In this document: positions 31,648-41,459 of the stretch, in pieces
How positions within the stretch are numbered: position 1 is the stretch's first letter
Layout of the letters: each line of letters starts with the position of its first letter
Assembly (NCBI RefSeq): GCF_003833015.1
Contig: NZ_RJLQ01000027.1
Coordinates: forward strand, 1-48,050
Direction of reading: 5' to 3'
DNA length: 48,050 bases
Source of the DNA: Clostridium sp. E02
Lineage (GTDB): Bacteria > Bacillota > Clostridia > Lachnospirales > Lachnospiraceae
Notes under the pieces: model-generated
The model's input: only the letters and a program-made list of their open reading frames with translations
What the model was told of the DNA's origin: nothing
The model's database searches: none
Position numbers and translations under genes: made by a program

Positions 31648-33219
31648 TTAGGCAAGTTCCTTTACCAAAATCAACCGGGTTCCAGGAATTACAGATTTAT
31701 CTGTCAATCCATTGGTATCCATAATTGTGTTAATGGTCGTATGGAATTTTTTGGCAATATTCCATAAGGAATCATCGGGCTGCACAATATAACCAACAAT
31801 CCCTGGAAGTTTCTGTAACTGGTTTAAATCCAAAGGATTATCCACCGCGCTGATAATGATCTGTTCCTGTATGGGTTGTAATGCCAGCAAATCAAGAGAG
31901 ATGGTTGATTTTATTTCAATATTTCCGCCCCCCATCATAACTGCACTTAATTGTTCCAAACTAGGATTCAACTGACAGATCGTCTCATTATTAATTCCTG
32001 GTGCCTCAATTAGATAATGGAAGGGGATATCCTCAACGGAGGATTGAATTGGCTGAGCGTCCTCAGAGGTAAGATAAAGAATCTTAACTTCCAACACACC
32101 CTCTACAAGCAGGCCATCTTCTTTCACTTCTGTTTCATCAATCTTAACAGTCCCTTCGCTATGACAAATTTGAAGAATCCGGTCCGCATTCGAAAGTCCT
32201 ATCTTTTCCACGATCTTACAGCGGCTCATATTCTTCGTTAAAATCTTATCAAAACACGCCATTCCCGTCTGCAGCGTAAGATCCCGGTTGGTAGAATACA
32301 AATCACTTAACAGTTCCATATTCTCTTCTCTGTAGAGCTTCATTTCCAACTCTAAAACCGCATCCACTTCTAATTCCCGCATTTCTCCGTCTTCATCCGG
32401 TTTTGCTTCCACATCTCTATGTATCAAACGCACCGTAACGGATGGTACCATGTCTTCCGTTAAGTCAGGAACGTTTAATTCACCGGCAAATGGAATGCTC
32501 TCTTCCAGCCATTGAATTGGCGCGCCCTCTCCCTCTCCCTGATAGATAACAAACACCAAAAGTTCTCCATCAAGCATCATCTTCCCATCGACCGGCCTCG
32601 TATTTACACCACGCAGCTTCATCTCGCTCCATAAAACGTGATCCACATTTGGCTTATTTCCGGACATACTAATGGTATCCTTGATCCGGAACGTGTCCTT
32701 ATGGCGCAGCGCAATTGCCGCCACATCCACATTCCGTCTTAATGTTTCGATTAGAGGCGCATCTGCTGTTCTTCCCCTTGTGTCCACTTCTACCGCAGCG
32801 TCAATGTCATACAAAGTCTCCACCTTAACCTTAAGGGTTACAATGGCTTTCACACTTAGCTTTCTGGAATTGATAATGCCTGCATTTAAATCCTCTAACT
32901 CACAGGTCAATTGTACAATATCACACTCTTCCAATCCTGGTACATTAATTGGCTCTTCAAAATTAATATTACCTGTAAGTGTCCAAAGTTTTCCTTCCGT
33001 TCCACGATATAGAATGGTAAAATCCAGCTTTCCACGTACCGCAACCCGTTCGGTCTGATTTTTTACAGATTCTATGGTAATCTCTCCGGAACTTAAAATG
33101 ATTTGCTCCACATCATCCATGCTGTCTGGGACAATAAAGTCATCGTCAAGCGTGATTTGGGATGTGGCATTTCCTTTCCAACGGTTCATATGTATGTTTT
33201 TCTTCACCAGCTCCAACAT
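31648..33219 (-). CDS. SPOCS (DUF3794) domain protein with C-terminal LysM
   Basis: 523 aa from the ATG at 33219. Three SPOCS/DUF3794 beta-rich domains can be traced by their repeats of K-I-L-Y or F-T-I-L-Y followed by a central P-F or E-P-I-N-V-P-G segment (about 40-150, 180-300, 340-440). The C-terminal LysM domain begins at about residue 475 (Y-I-V-Q-P-D-D-S-L-W-N-I-A-K-K-F). LysM binds peptidoglycan. SPOCS proteins are found in spore-forming Clostridia and Bacilli and are thought to belong to the spore coat or cortex interface (SafA/SpoVID-like role). No signal peptide, which fits assembly from the mother cell cytoplasm. Single gene. Confidence 0.85.
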   Translation of the reverse strand: MLELVKKNIHMNRWKGNATSQITLDDDFIVPDSMDDVEQIILSSGEITIESVKNQTERVAVRGKLDFTILYRGTEGKLWTLTGNINFEEPINVPGLEECDIVQLTCELEDLNAGIINSRKLSVKAIVTLKVKVETLYDIDAAVEVDTRGRTADAPLIETLRRNVDVAAIALRHKDTFRIKDTISMSGNKPNVDHVLWSEMKLRGVNTRPVDGKMMLDGELLVFVIYQGEGEGAPIQWLEESIPFAGELNVPDLTEDMVPSVTVRLIHRDVEAKPDEDGEMRELEVDAVLELEMKLYREENMELLSDLYSTNRDLTLQTGMACFDKILTKNMSRCKIVEKIGLSNADRILQICHSEGTVKIDETEVKEDGLLVEGVLEVKILYLTSEDAQPIQSSVEDIPFHYLIEAPGINNETICQLNPSLEQLSAVMMGGGNIEIKSTISLDLLALQPIQEQIIISAVDNPLDLNQLQKLPGIVGYIVQPDDSLWNIAKKFHTTINTIMDTNGLTDKSVIPGTRLILVKELA

Positions 33220-33298
33220 CAAAAAGCACCTGCCTTATCTTCTATATTCCTTTAAGAAAGTTTATGCAGGTGCATGTTCCAATATACTTTTTTTCAAA

Positions 33299-33964
33299 TT
33301 ATTCCGGGGAATTCTCTTCTTTTACGATTAAATCAAACTGTCTGTTAAGCTGTGAAAGCCTCTCTTCCAATTCCCTCACCCTAATCTCCATCTTGCAGTA
33401 ATGATCCATGGACACCAGTTTGCTCTCTTCTTTTGGAAGCGGAACTCCGTCAATTTTAACTGCACGAGCTGGAATTCCCACTGCAGTCACATTGTTTTCC
33501 AGCTGTTTTAATAAAACGGCATTGGCAGCTATTGTACAGTTGTCTCCCACCTCAAAAGATCCCAATATTTTGGCCCCTGATCCTACAATTACATTATTCC
33601 CAAGAGTTGGGTGTCTCTTCCCTTTGTTTAATCCCACACCACCTAAAGTGACCCCCTGGTAAATCGTACAGTTATCCCCCACCACAGCCGTCTCTCCAAT
33701 TACTACACCACAACCATGGTCAATTAGGATTCCGTGTCCCATCTGTGCCCCTGGATGGATTTCAATCAATGTGAAAAATCTTGACATCTGAGAAAGCATT
33801 CTTGCAATAAAAAACATTTTGTGCTCATAAAACCAGTGTGCAAACCGATGCCAGATCAGTGCATGGACTCCCTGATACAAAAACAGCACTTCCAGTACAT
33901 TTCTAGCTGCCGGATCTCGCTTCTTCACTGCCTTTACATCGAGCCAGATATCCTTTAATATCAT
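33299..33964 (-). CDS. cysE: Serine O-acetyltransferase
   Basis: 221 aa, the short (EpsC-like) form of CysE. After an N-terminal helical part it has left-handed beta-helix hexapeptide repeats (I-D-H-G-C-G-V-V-I-G-E-T-A-V-V-G-D-N), the catalytic I-H-P-G-A and D-H-G signatures, and T-L-G-G-V-G. It transfers acetyl from acetyl-CoA to L-serine, giving O-acetylserine for cysteine synthesis. The extended C-terminal tail (about 45 residues with a probable coiled coil) is longer than in E. coli CysE. No cysK is adjacent. GGAAGG precedes the ATG. Confidence 0.93.
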   Translation of the reverse strand: MILKDIWLDVKAVKKRDPAARNVLEVLFLYQGVHALIWHRFAHWFYEHKMFFIARMLSQMSRFFTLIEIHPGAQMGHGILIDHGCGVVIGETAVVGDNCTIYQGVTLGGVGLNKGKRHPTLGNNVIVGSGAKILGSFEVGDNCTIAANAVLLKQLENNVTAVGIPARAVKIDGVPLPKEESKLVSMDHYCKMEIRVRELEERLSQLNRQFDLIVKEENSPE

Positions 33965-34043
33965 ACGATCCTTCCCTTTCTCCTACCGTTATCTCCTGTT
34001 TTGAGTAGTATATCACATGAAGCCAGAAGAAAAAAGTGAAATT

Positions 34044-34085
34044 TAAAAACAGCCGTTTGCAATTGATTACAAAACGGCTGCTTTT
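34044..34085 (-). terminator. Intrinsic terminator of the PrcB-type lipoprotein gene
   Basis: On the minus strand AGCAGCCGTTTTG pairs with CAAACGGCTG around an AT loop and is followed by TTTTTA, just after the stop codon. It separates this gene from cysE. Confidence 0.8.
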
Positions 34086-34089
34086 CCTC

Positions 34090-34521
34090 TTATTGGAATA
34101 CGATCGGAAGTTCTGACATCTCCGTTTTTATAACAATAAACGGATACGATGGCTCTGTTCCTGCATTTTCTCCTTTTTCCGGCCCGATCAATTCTGTATC
34201 CAAGACGATGGAATTATCCGTCAAATACAACTCATTGACCGCTATGCTGTATCCACCGCTGGCCTGCTCCCCATAGCCTACAACTATGTAAAGATTCTGA
34301 TCATCACTGTATGTTAGTTTAAACGGCGACTTTTGTTTCTCCGCGATGATCTGTTTTAACTCCTGTGGGATATCGGTATCTGCTACGACCGTAAATTCTA
34401 AATCCCGCACTTTATCTTTGTTATCCTCGCTCACTTTGCATCCGCTTAACGTACAGGCTCCCAATATCCACATAGAAAGGCCAAAAAAAACCATCCATTT
34501 TTTAAATATCCGTGTCTTCAT
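34090..34521 (-). CDS. PrcB-C domain lipoprotein
   Basis: 143 aa. An N-terminal lipoprotein signal with lipobox L-S-G-C (cleavage before Cys28) is followed by a small beta-rich domain containing Y-I-V-V-G-Y-G-E-Q-A-S-G-G-Y-S-I and, near the end, S-Y-P-F-I-V-I-K-T. This is the PrcB C-terminal family, named after a protease-complex subunit of Treponema. The function in Firmicutes is unknown; it is anchored on the outer face of the membrane. It starts 54 bp after the aguB stop, and TTCACA-17-TATACA boxes in that gap (minus strand) suggest its own promoter, so it is probably not part of the polyamine operon. Confidence 0.75.
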   Translation of the reverse strand: MKTRIFKKWMVFFGLSMWILGACTLSGCKVSEDNKDKVRDLEFTVVADTDIPQELKQIIAEKQKSPFKLTYSDDQNLYIVVGYGEQASGGYSIAVNELYLTDNSIVLDTELIGPEKGENAGTEPSYPFIVIKTEMSELPIVFQ

Positions 34522-34575
34522 AGAACACTCCCCGATTAATTAATTATTACTAATTATATGGAGTGTATAAATTGT

Positions 34576-35478
34576 TTATGAAAAATTGTGAATGTTTCTT
34601 TCTCCACCCGAAATCATTTTATACTGGTCTGGTCTTCGATCCCGGAATAACCCCCAATTTGTCCGCTCCGCTTTTATCTCATCCAAATCAAACGATGCAC
34701 ATACCACCCCTTCCTCAACTCGTCCCAAGGAACCAAGCAAAGCACCGGTACAATCCGTAAGGAACGAGGAACCATAAAACCGGAGAGAGGAACTTTGATT
34801 CCCATTTTCTTTGCAGGGAACCACCAACTCCTCACCCACACGGTTGGAAGCGATTATCGGAACAATATTAGACGCAGAGTGTCCCATCATGCAGCGTCTC
34901 CAGTGTTCCATACTATCACAGTTAAGAATGGGTTCACTTCCAATCGCAGTTGGATAAAGAATCAGCTCTGCCCCTGATAAAGTCAGGCATCTTGCTGTTT
35001 CTGGAAACCACTGATCCCAACAGATTCCAATCCCAATGGTCCCATACTGCGTTTTAAAGACCCGAAATCCGGTATCCCCTGGAGTAAAATAAAACTTTTC
35101 CTGATAATAATGATCATCGGGAATATGCGTTTTCCTATAAACCCCAAGATTGGTTCCATCTGCATCCAAAACTGCAACCGAATTAAACAGAACCTCCCCC
35201 GACTTTTCATAAAAACTAATGGGCAAAACAACCGATAATTCTTTTGCAATTTTCATAAAATGGACAATTGCGTCATTTTCCTCCACTGTTTTTGCATAAT
35301 CATAGAATTCATATCGCCGTTCCTGACAAAAGTACGACCGCTCAAACAGTTCGGGAAGCAGAATTACATGGGCCCCCTCCGCCGCGGCCTGTCTGACCAG
35401 TCGTTCGGCGTTCTCAATATTTTTATCGATCTCCTTGCAGCACTTCATCTGAACCGCCGCCGCTGTTACCATTCTCAT
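34576..35478 (-). CDS. aguB: N-carbamoylputrescine amidase
   Basis: 300 aa from the second ATG of the pair at 35478, 6 nt after GGAG; a longer reading frame to 35637 lies wholly inside aguA and lacks a ribosome site. Nitrilase-superfamily catalytic triad: Glu in L-L-P-E-L-F, Lys in Y-R-K-T-H-I-P, and Cys in [11 protein letters not shown]. It hydrolyses N-carbamoylputrescine to putrescine, CO2 and ammonia. Last gene of the polyamine operon, overlapping aguA by 56 nt, which makes tight translational coupling likely. Confidence 0.94.
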   Translation of the reverse strand: MRMVTAAAVQMKCCKEIDKNIENAERLVRQAAAEGAHVILLPELFERSYFCQERRYEFYDYAKTVEENDAIVHFMKIAKELSVVLPISFYEKSGEVLFNSVAVLDADGTNLGVYRKTHIPDDHYYQEKFYFTPGDTGFRVFKTQYGTIGIGICWDQWFPETARCLTLSGAELILYPTAIGSEPILNCDSMEHWRRCMMGHSASNIVPIIASNRVGEELVVPCKENGNQSSSLRFYGSSFLTDCTGALLGSLGRVEEGVVCASFDLDEIKAERTNWGLFRDRRPDQYKMISGGERNIHNFS

Positions 35479-36580
35479 CATTCTCTCCTTTTGGTATCTG
35501 CTGCGTGATACAATGTATGTTTCCACCACCCACGATAATATCTCTGGCATAAACTGGATATATATGCCGGTCTGGAAAACACTTTTTAAGTATTTCAACT
35601 GCTGTTTTATCGTTCTCATCCCCAAATTGAGGAACAATAACTCCCCCGGTTGAAATATAAAAATTTACATAACTAGCAGCAAGCCGTTCCCCTGCTTCTC
35701 GTTTGGTCTCCCCTGGTTCATAGGTAAATCCAGGGATTTCTTCCGGGGTAATACAAACCGGTTTCTTAGGGATCGGTAGTTTGTGGATAATAAAATGCCT
35801 GCCTTTGGCATCGGTTTCCTTCTCTAGCTGGGAGAAATCAAACTTTGACCTCTCATACTGAGGATCTTCTTCGTCGTCCGTCCATGCAAGCACCACTTCC
35901 CCCGGCTTTACAAATGCACAAATATTGTCCACATGCTCATTGGTTTCATCTTGATAAATCCCATATTTCAGCCATATGATTTTCTCCACTCCCAGATAAT
36001 GCATAAGCTTCTGCTCAATCTCTTCTTTAGACAACAATGGATTTCTCCCCTTGCTAAGGAGGCAAGGTTCGGTTACAAGAAGGGTTCCTTCCCCATCGGA
36101 GTGAATGGAACCACCTTCCAGAACAAAATCTCCGGCTTCGATAATCGGATAGCCAAACTGACGGCAAAAATGGCTGGCAACCAGATCATCCTGTTCCCAG
36201 TTAGGGTACAATCCGTCATACGTTCCTCCCCAAGCATTAAACCGCCAGTTAATTCCCGACACAGACCCTTTTTCATTCCTCACAAACGTTGGTCCCACAT
36301 CTCTTGCCCAGGCATCATTGGATTCCATTGCCGTCACAAGGATGCGACGAGACAACATGGATCTGGCATTCTCATAAACATCTTCTTCTGCAAGCATGAC
36401 TACCGGTTCGCTGTCTGCAATGGCTTCCGCGATCTGTACAAAGGCTCTCCTAGCAGCCCCTGCACTATACGGCCAGGAACCAGGGCGTTTGGGCCAAATC
36501 ATAATGCAGCCTTGATGCGGTTCAAATTCTCCCGGCATTCCATATCTTACCTCTGCCATACTCGCTGTTCGTTTCTTCAT
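35423..36580 (-). CDS. aguA: Agmatine deiminase
   Basis: 385 aa. Guanidino-modifying fold with the N-terminal M-P-x-E-F-x-P-H (here M-P-G-E-F-E-P-H), [22 protein letters not shown] and the catalytic Cys in [11 protein letters not shown]. It converts agmatine to N-carbamoylputrescine and ammonia. The C-terminal tail ([12 protein letters not shown]) overlaps the start of aguB. It follows nspC after 21 bp with a GAGGG ribosome site. Confidence 0.96.
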   Translation of the reverse strand: MKKRTASMAEVRYGMPGEFEPHQGCIMIWPKRPGSWPYSAGAARRAFVQIAEAIADSEPVVMLAEEDVYENARSMLSRRILVTAMESNDAWARDVGPTFVRNEKGSVSGINWRFNAWGGTYDGLYPNWEQDDLVASHFCRQFGYPIIEAGDFVLEGGSIHSDGEGTLLVTEPCLLSKGRNPLLSKEEIEQKLMHYLGVEKIIWLKYGIYQDETNEHVDNICAFVKPGEVVLAWTDDEEDPQYERSKFDFSQLEKETDAKGRHFIIHKLPIPKKPVCITPEEIPGFTYEPGETKREAGERLAASYVNFYISTGGVIVPQFGDENDKTAVEILKKCFPDRHIYPVYARDIIVGGGNIHCITQQIPKGENDENGNSGGGSDEVLQGDR

Positions 36581-36601
36581 GACAATCCCTCTTATCTATT
36601 T

Positions 36602-37723
36602 TTAAGACAATCTATTTTTAAAATCTTCATAGCCAAATTCTTTGATAATCTTGCAATCTCCCTTTGCATCCATTGCTGCAATGGAAGGAAGCGACATTCC
36701 ATTAAAAGTGTTGTTTTTCACCATAGTGTAGATCGCCATATCCATAAAATACAGCTTATCTCCGGGTACAATCTCCCTGTCAAAGGAATAATCACCGATC
36801 ACATCTCCCGCCAGACAAGTACAGGAAGAGAGCCGGTAGGTAAATGACTTTTCCCCAGGTTGTCCACTGTCTTTTAAAGGCGGTCGGTAAGGCATCTCTA
36901 GCACATCCGGCATATGACAGGCAGCCGAGGTGTCAAGAATAAGCGTTTTGATTCCATTTTCTACCACATCAAGTACTTGAGTCACCAGATAACCCGCATT
37001 GAGTGCCACCGCTTCCCCAGGTTCTAAATATACGGTAAGACCATAGCGCTTTTGCAATCTTAAAATACTAGACTCCAACAACTCAAGATCGTAATCACTT
37101 TTCGTGATATGATGACCCCCACCTAGATTGATCCAGGAAAGCTGAGGTAAATACGAACCAAATTTTTCTTCCACTGCATCTAGGGTCTTTTTTAAATCAT
37201 CAGAATTCTGCTCACATAATGTATGGAAATGAAAGCCAGATATAAAAGGAAGAAATTCCTCTTCAAATTGATCTATAGTTACTCCAAGCCTAGATCCAGG
37301 AGCACAAGGATCATAAATGGCATGTTCTTTTTGAGTCGAACACTCCGGATTGATCCGAATTCCCGCTTTTACTCCTTGTAATTTGTCCTTGTATTTCTTC
37401 AACTGTGAGAACGAATTAAACACGATATGATCGCAGATCTTAACCAGTTCTTCAAACTCTTCTTCTTTATAAGCTGGGGAGAAAACGTGATTATTTTTTC
37501 CCATCCTCTCTTTTCCCAGTCTGGCCTCAAAAAGCCCGCTTGACGTGGTTCCATCTAAATACCTGCCGATCAGAGGATATTCCGCAAAACAGGAAAAGGC
37601 TTTCTGAGCAAGTAAGATCTTACAACCAGTATGGTCTTTTACCTGCATTAAAATCTCTAAATTTTTTACCAGCCTGCCTTCGTCTATGACATAGCAGGGT
37701 GTCTTTAATTTATCTATTTTCAT
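36602..37723 (-). CDS. nspC: Carboxynorspermidine / carboxyspermidine decarboxylase
   Basis: 373 aa from the ATG at 37723, which overlaps the upstream stop as ATGA. Alanine-racemase-fold PLP decarboxylase: the N-terminal T-P-C-Y-V-I-D-E, the PLP lysine in L-L-A-Q-K-A-F-S, H-T-L-C-E-Q, N-L-G-G-G-H-H-I-T and the C-terminal D-T-S-A-A-C-H-M-P-D and S-C-T-C-L-A-G-D-V. It decarboxylates carboxyspermidine (or carboxynorspermidine) to spermidine (or norspermidine). Coupled to the carboxyspermidine dehydrogenase gene upstream. Confidence 0.94.
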   Translation of the reverse strand: MKIDKLKTPCYVIDEGRLVKNLEILMQVKDHTGCKILLAQKAFSCFAEYPLIGRYLDGTTSSGLFEARLGKERMGKNNHVFSPAYKEEEFEELVKICDHIVFNSFSQLKKYKDKLQGVKAGIRINPECSTQKEHAIYDPCAPGSRLGVTIDQFEEEFLPFISGFHFHTLCEQNSDDLKKTLDAVEEKFGSYLPQLSWINLGGGHHITKSDYDLELLESSILRLQKRYGLTVYLEPGEAVALNAGYLVTQVLDVVENGIKTLILDTSAACHMPDVLEMPYRPPLKDSGQPGEKSFTYRLSSCTCLAGDVIGDYSFDREIVPGDKLYFMDMAIYTMVKNNTFNGMSLPSIAAMDAKGDCKIIKEFGYEDFKNRLS

Positions 37724-39000
37724 TCTGACTCTGTTCTCCACATCGTAACCGTTTCCGGATCCTCACAGACTACCCAAGGAAGTCCCCACTGGTTCAACGC
37801 ATCCATATATGGATCCGGATCGAATTCTTCCACATTGAATACTCCTGGTTTTTTCCACTGTCCAGTTACCACCATCATAGCACCAATCATAGCTGGAACT
37901 CCTGTGGTATAAGAAATCGCCTGTGATCCTACTTCCTTATAACATGCTTGATGGTCACATACATTATAAATATATATGGTCTTTTCCTTCCCATCTTTTA
38001 GCCCTGTAAAAATACAACCAATGTTGGTCTTTCCCACAGTTCTCTCCCCTAAGGAGGCCGGGTCTGGAAGAAGTTCTTTCAGAAACTGAATGGGTACGAT
38101 CTCTTGACCCTGATAATGAATAGGAGAGGTGGATAGCATTCCAACATTTTCTAAGCACTTCATATGGGTTAAATAACTTTGTCCAAATGTCATAAAAAAC
38201 CGGATTCTTTTGATTCCAGGAATGTTTTTGGCAAGAGACTCAATCTCCTCATGGTGAAGAAGATACATATCCTTTTCCCCTACTTCTGGGAACTTATATT
38301 TTGACTGATATTCCATGGGTTTTGTTTCCACCCAGTGTCCATCTTCCCAGTAGGAACCATTGGAGGAAACCTCCCTTAGGTTAATCTCTGGATTAAAGTT
38401 CGTTGCAAAGGGATAGCCATGATCTCCCCCATTGCAGTCTAAGATATCAATGGTATGGATTTCATCAAAATAATGCTTTAAGGCATACGCAGAGAATACG
38501 CTTGTTACTCCGGGATCAAAACCTGTCCCTAAAAGTCCTGTAATATTTGCCTTTTCAAAACGTTCTTTATAATCCCATTGCCAGGAATAGTCAAAATATG
38601 CAGAAAACCCAGCTTCCTTACAACGTTTCTCATAGGTCGCTCTCCACTGAGGATCATCGATATCTTCTGGTTCATAATTGGCTGTATCAATGTAATCCAC
38701 TCCAGTCTCAAGACAGGCATCCATAATCGTAAGATCCTGATAAGGAAGTGCTACGTTTAATACGGCATCTGGTTGGTACTCTTTTATCAGTGCAATCAAT
38801 TCTTCCGTATGATCTGCATCTACCTTTGCCGTAACAATCCTTGTTTTTGTAATCCCTGAAAGTTTTTCTTTTAAAGCATCACACTTTTCTTTCGTTCTGC
38901 TTGCAATGCAGATTTCTGAAAATACATCGCTGTTTTGGCAGCATTTTTGAATTGCCACTCCAGCGACACCGCCACAGCCAATCACCAATAATCTACTCAT
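37720..39000 (-). CDS. Carboxynorspermidine/carboxyspermidine synthase (saccharopine-dehydrogenase family)
   Basis: 426 aa from the ATG at 39000, which overlaps the speE stop (ATGA) and has GAGGAGG upstream. N-terminal Rossmann fold V-I-G-C-G-G-V-A-G-V-A, then V-D-A-D-x-x-E-E-L, D-A-V-L-N-V-A-L-P-Y and D-T-A-N-Y-E typical of the CASDH branch of saccharopine dehydrogenases, plus G-T-G-F-D-P-G-V-T and G-V-P-A-M-I-G-A-M. It condenses putrescine (or diaminopropane) with aspartate semialdehyde and reduces the Schiff base with NAD(P)H. With the downstream nspC it forms the complete alternative route to spermidine. Confidence 0.93.
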   Translation of the reverse strand: MSRLLVIGCGGVAGVAIQKCCQNSDVFSEICIASRTKEKCDALKEKLSGITKTRIVTAKVDADHTEELIALIKEYQPDAVLNVALPYQDLTIMDACLETGVDYIDTANYEPEDIDDPQWRATYEKRCKEAGFSAYFDYSWQWDYKERFEKANITGLLGTGFDPGVTSVFSAYALKHYFDEIHTIDILDCNGGDHGYPFATNFNPEINLREVSSNGSYWEDGHWVETKPMEYQSKYKFPEVGEKDMYLLHHEEIESLAKNIPGIKRIRFFMTFGQSYLTHMKCLENVGMLSTSPIHYQGQEIVPIQFLKELLPDPASLGERTVGKTNIGCIFTGLKDGKEKTIYIYNVCDHQACYKEVGSQAISYTTGVPAMIGAMMVVTGQWKKPGVFNVEEFDPDPYMDALNQWGLPWVVCEDPETVTMWRTESE

Positions 39001-39866
39001 TCTTTTTCCTCCTCTTCCAATAAATCTTCTACATATTTTGGCAGCATAAACGCTCCTGTATGAAGATTGGTGGTATAATACCAGGTTTCTATGTTTAATT
39101 TTTTCCACTTATCTGGTTTGAAATCATGAATCGGATGATATTTCTTTGAAGCAAACCCAAAGAGCCAGTATCCAGATGGGCACGTTGGGATGTGTGCCTG
39201 ATAAACTCTGCTAATCGGAAACGACCGAAATACTTTTCGATGCATGCTTCTGCAGGCCAATTCATCCTCATCATAAAAAGGACTTCCATGCTGGTAAACC
39301 ATAATCCCATCACTTTTTAAAGCCTTGTAGCAGCTTCCATAAAACTCCTTGGTAAACAGTCCTTCTGTATGCCCAAACGGATCTGTAGAATCATTGATAA
39401 TCAAATCATAATTTTCTTTCTTATTACGCAAAAAACGAAGTCCGTCATCAAAATATACAGTTACCCTTGGATCAGAAAGACCACATGCCACATCTGGGAA
39501 AATATCTCTGCATACGTCTACAAACAACTGATCCGTTTCTACTACATCAATGGATTCAATGGTTGGATACTGGAGAAGTTCTTTTGCAACTCCACCGTCT
39601 CCTCCTCCAATTATAAGTACGTTTTTTACCTCTGGGTGTACCGCCATGGGAACATGCGTCACCATCTCATCATAGATAAATTCATCTTTCTCTGAGAAAA
39701 CAATTTCTCCATCTAGTGCAACAAATTTACCAAACTCCTGGGATTCAAATACATCAATTCTTTGATATTCACTTTCCCCGGAGAAAAGCTGCTTGTCGAT
39801 CCGAACAGATAGTTTCACATTTGAAGTATGCAATTCTGAAAACCATATTTCCATCTTTTTTATCAT
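38997..39866 (-). CDS. speE: Polyamine aminopropyltransferase (spermidine synthase)
   Basis: 289 aa if started at the ATG at 39866; the ribosome site AAAGGAG is unusually close to it, and the ATG at 39854 is an alternative. Methyltransferase-like fold with the aminopropyltransferase motifs Y-Q-R-I-D-V-F-E-S, I-I-G-G-G-D-G-G-V-A-K-E, V-V-E-T-D and the D-S-T-D-P-F-G catalytic loop. It transfers an aminopropyl group from decarboxylated S-adenosylmethionine to putrescine. No speD (SAM decarboxylase) lies in the window. It follows speA by 18 bp and overlaps the next gene by 4 nt. Confidence 0.93.
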   Translation of the reverse strand: MIKKMEIWFSELHTSNVKLSVRIDKQLFSGESEYQRIDVFESQEFGKFVALDGEIVFSEKDEFIYDEMVTHVPMAVHPEVKNVLIIGGGDGGVAKELLQYPTIESIDVVETDQLFVDVCRDIFPDVACGLSDPRVTVYFDDGLRFLRNKKENYDLIINDSTDPFGHTEGLFTKEFYGSCYKALKSDGIMVYQHGSPFYDEDELACRSMHRKVFRSFPISRVYQAHIPTCPSGYWLFGFASKKYHPIHDFKPDKWKKLNIETWYYTTNLHTGAFMLPKYVEDLLEEEEKE

Positions 39867-39884
39867 CTCTCCTTTCTTATACAA

Positions 39885-41336
39885 TTATAAGGTCAGTACC
39901 TTTAAAAATTCTACATTGGGATCTTCCGTCCCCTGCATGGAGCATCCCTTTTCTCTAGTATAGATAATGTATTCAACAATTTCTTCCGTGATCATCTCCC
40001 CTGGCGCCAGAATGGGAATCCCTGGTGGATAACACATAATAAATTCTCCGCTTATCTTACCAGCAGATTCTGCTACTGGTACCGATACTTTATCCGAATA
40101 GAATGCTTTCTGGGGAGATATCACTACAGTGGGAGCTATGTATCCTCCCGTATGCATGCCAGTCCGGTCTTTTTTATAGAGCCGTTCTACATCAGCCAAT
40201 GCTCCCACCAGACGTTCAATATCCTGTATTCTATCGCCAATTGAAATATAGGCAAGTATGTTTGCAACATCACCAAATTCAATCTGAATATCATATTCGT
40301 CTCTTAAAAGATCATATACTTCGATTCCCGCCAATCCATTTCCAAGGGTATAAACAGAAAGTTTTGTCACATCATAATCAAAAATACTGGTTCCATTAAT
40401 TAAGTCTCTCCCATAAGCATAATATCCACCAATGGAGTTGATCTCAGCTCTGGCATATTCTGCCATCTCTACAACTTTTACAAAGGATTCTTCTCCTCTC
40501 AGTGCCAGATTCCTTCTTGATATATCAAGGCTGGATAGAAGCAGATACGAAGCACTGGTTGTCTGGGTTAAGTTAATAATCTGGCGCACATAATCCCCAT
40601 TCACTCCCTTATTAATAAGCAGCAGTGAGCTTTGAGTTAGGCTTCCTCCTGACTTATGCATGGATACTGCTGCCATATCAGCCCCTGCTTCCATGGCAGA
40701 TACGGGTAAGTTTTTACCAAAATACAGATGAGTTCCATGTGCCTCATCTGCCAGCACCTTTATCCCATGGGCATGAGCCAGCCGCACGATGGAGCGTAGA
40801 TCCGAACAGATTCCATAATAGGTGGGATTGTTCACAAATATAGCCGCTGCATCTGGATTTTCTAGTACTGCCTTCTCTACGTGGCTGTATTCCATGCCAA
40901 GTGAGATTCCAAGCATATTATTTACTTCCGGATTGACATAAACCGGGATCGCTCCACACAAAATCAAAGCATTAATCACACTTCTGTGCACATTTCGAGG
41001 TAAAATGATTTTATCTCCTGCCTTACAGACAGAAAGAATCATACTTTGGACGGCAGATGTCGTCCCTCCAACCATCAAAAAAGCATCGGAAGCATGAAAC
41101 GCATGTGCTGCCAATTGCTCCGCCTCCCGGATTACAGAAACTGGGTGGCATAGATTATCCAGAGGCTTCATGGAGTTTACATCAAGTCCCACACATTTTT
41201 CACCTAGAAGATTAACCAATTCAGGATTTCCTCTTCCCCGCTTATGCCCTGGTACATCGAAAGGAACGACTCTCTTTTTTTTGAATGCCTCAAGTGCCTC
41301 ATAGATCGGCGCTCTCTTTTGATCTTCCTGATTCAT
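39885..41336 (-). CDS. speA: Orn/Lys/Arg decarboxylase family, probable arginine decarboxylase
   Basis: 483 aa, the short Gram-positive (YaaO/SpeA-like) form of the fold-I PLP decarboxylases. N-terminal F-D-V-P-G-H-K-R-G, G-T-T-S-A-V-Q, D-E-A-H-G-T-H and the PLP lysine in S-M-H-K-S-G-G-S-L-T-Q-S. The aguA and aguB genes downstream only make sense if the product is agmatine, so arginine is the likely substrate rather than lysine. First gene of the polyamine operon, preceded by GGGAGG and by a long structured leader with a terminator. Confidence 0.92.
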   Translation of the reverse strand: MNQEDQKRAPIYEALEAFKKKRVVPFDVPGHKRGRGNPELVNLLGEKCVGLDVNSMKPLDNLCHPVSVIREAEQLAAHAFHASDAFLMVGGTTSAVQSMILSVCKAGDKIILPRNVHRSVINALILCGAIPVYVNPEVNNMLGISLGMEYSHVEKAVLENPDAAAIFVNNPTYYGICSDLRSIVRLAHAHGIKVLADEAHGTHLYFGKNLPVSAMEAGADMAAVSMHKSGGSLTQSSLLLINKGVNGDYVRQIINLTQTTSASYLLLSSLDISRRNLALRGEESFVKVVEMAEYARAEINSIGGYYAYGRDLINGTSIFDYDVTKLSVYTLGNGLAGIEVYDLLRDEYDIQIEFGDVANILAYISIGDRIQDIERLVGALADVERLYKKDRTGMHTGGYIAPTVVISPQKAFYSDKVSVPVAESAGKISGEFIMCYPPGIPILAPGEMITEEIVEYIIYTREKGCSMQGTEDPNVEFLKVLTL

Positions 41337-41419
41337 TTGGTATCCTCCCTCTCTTTATCATGAGATATGTGCCTCCTGCCCGGATGGCTTTTTATCTCGT
41401 AGGACGTTCCTATAAAATA

Positions 41420-41451
41420 AAAAAAGACAGGTGTCACTCCATCACCTGCCT
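41420..41451 (-). terminator. Intrinsic terminator inside the speA leader (possible attenuator)
   Basis: On the minus strand CAGGTG and CACCTG pair around a 9-nt loop and are followed by TCTTTTTTTATTTT. It lies about 85 bp before the speA ATG and about 300 nt after the predicted promoter, so full-length speA mRNA must pass through it. Confidence 0.8.
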
Positions 41452-41459
41452 GCAATTAC

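Noticed and set aside
35933-36847. A long open frame on the plus strand (304 codons) opposite aguA and nspC
   Set aside because: It lies wholly antisense to two clearly conserved enzymes, has no ribosome site, and its translation resembles no protein family.
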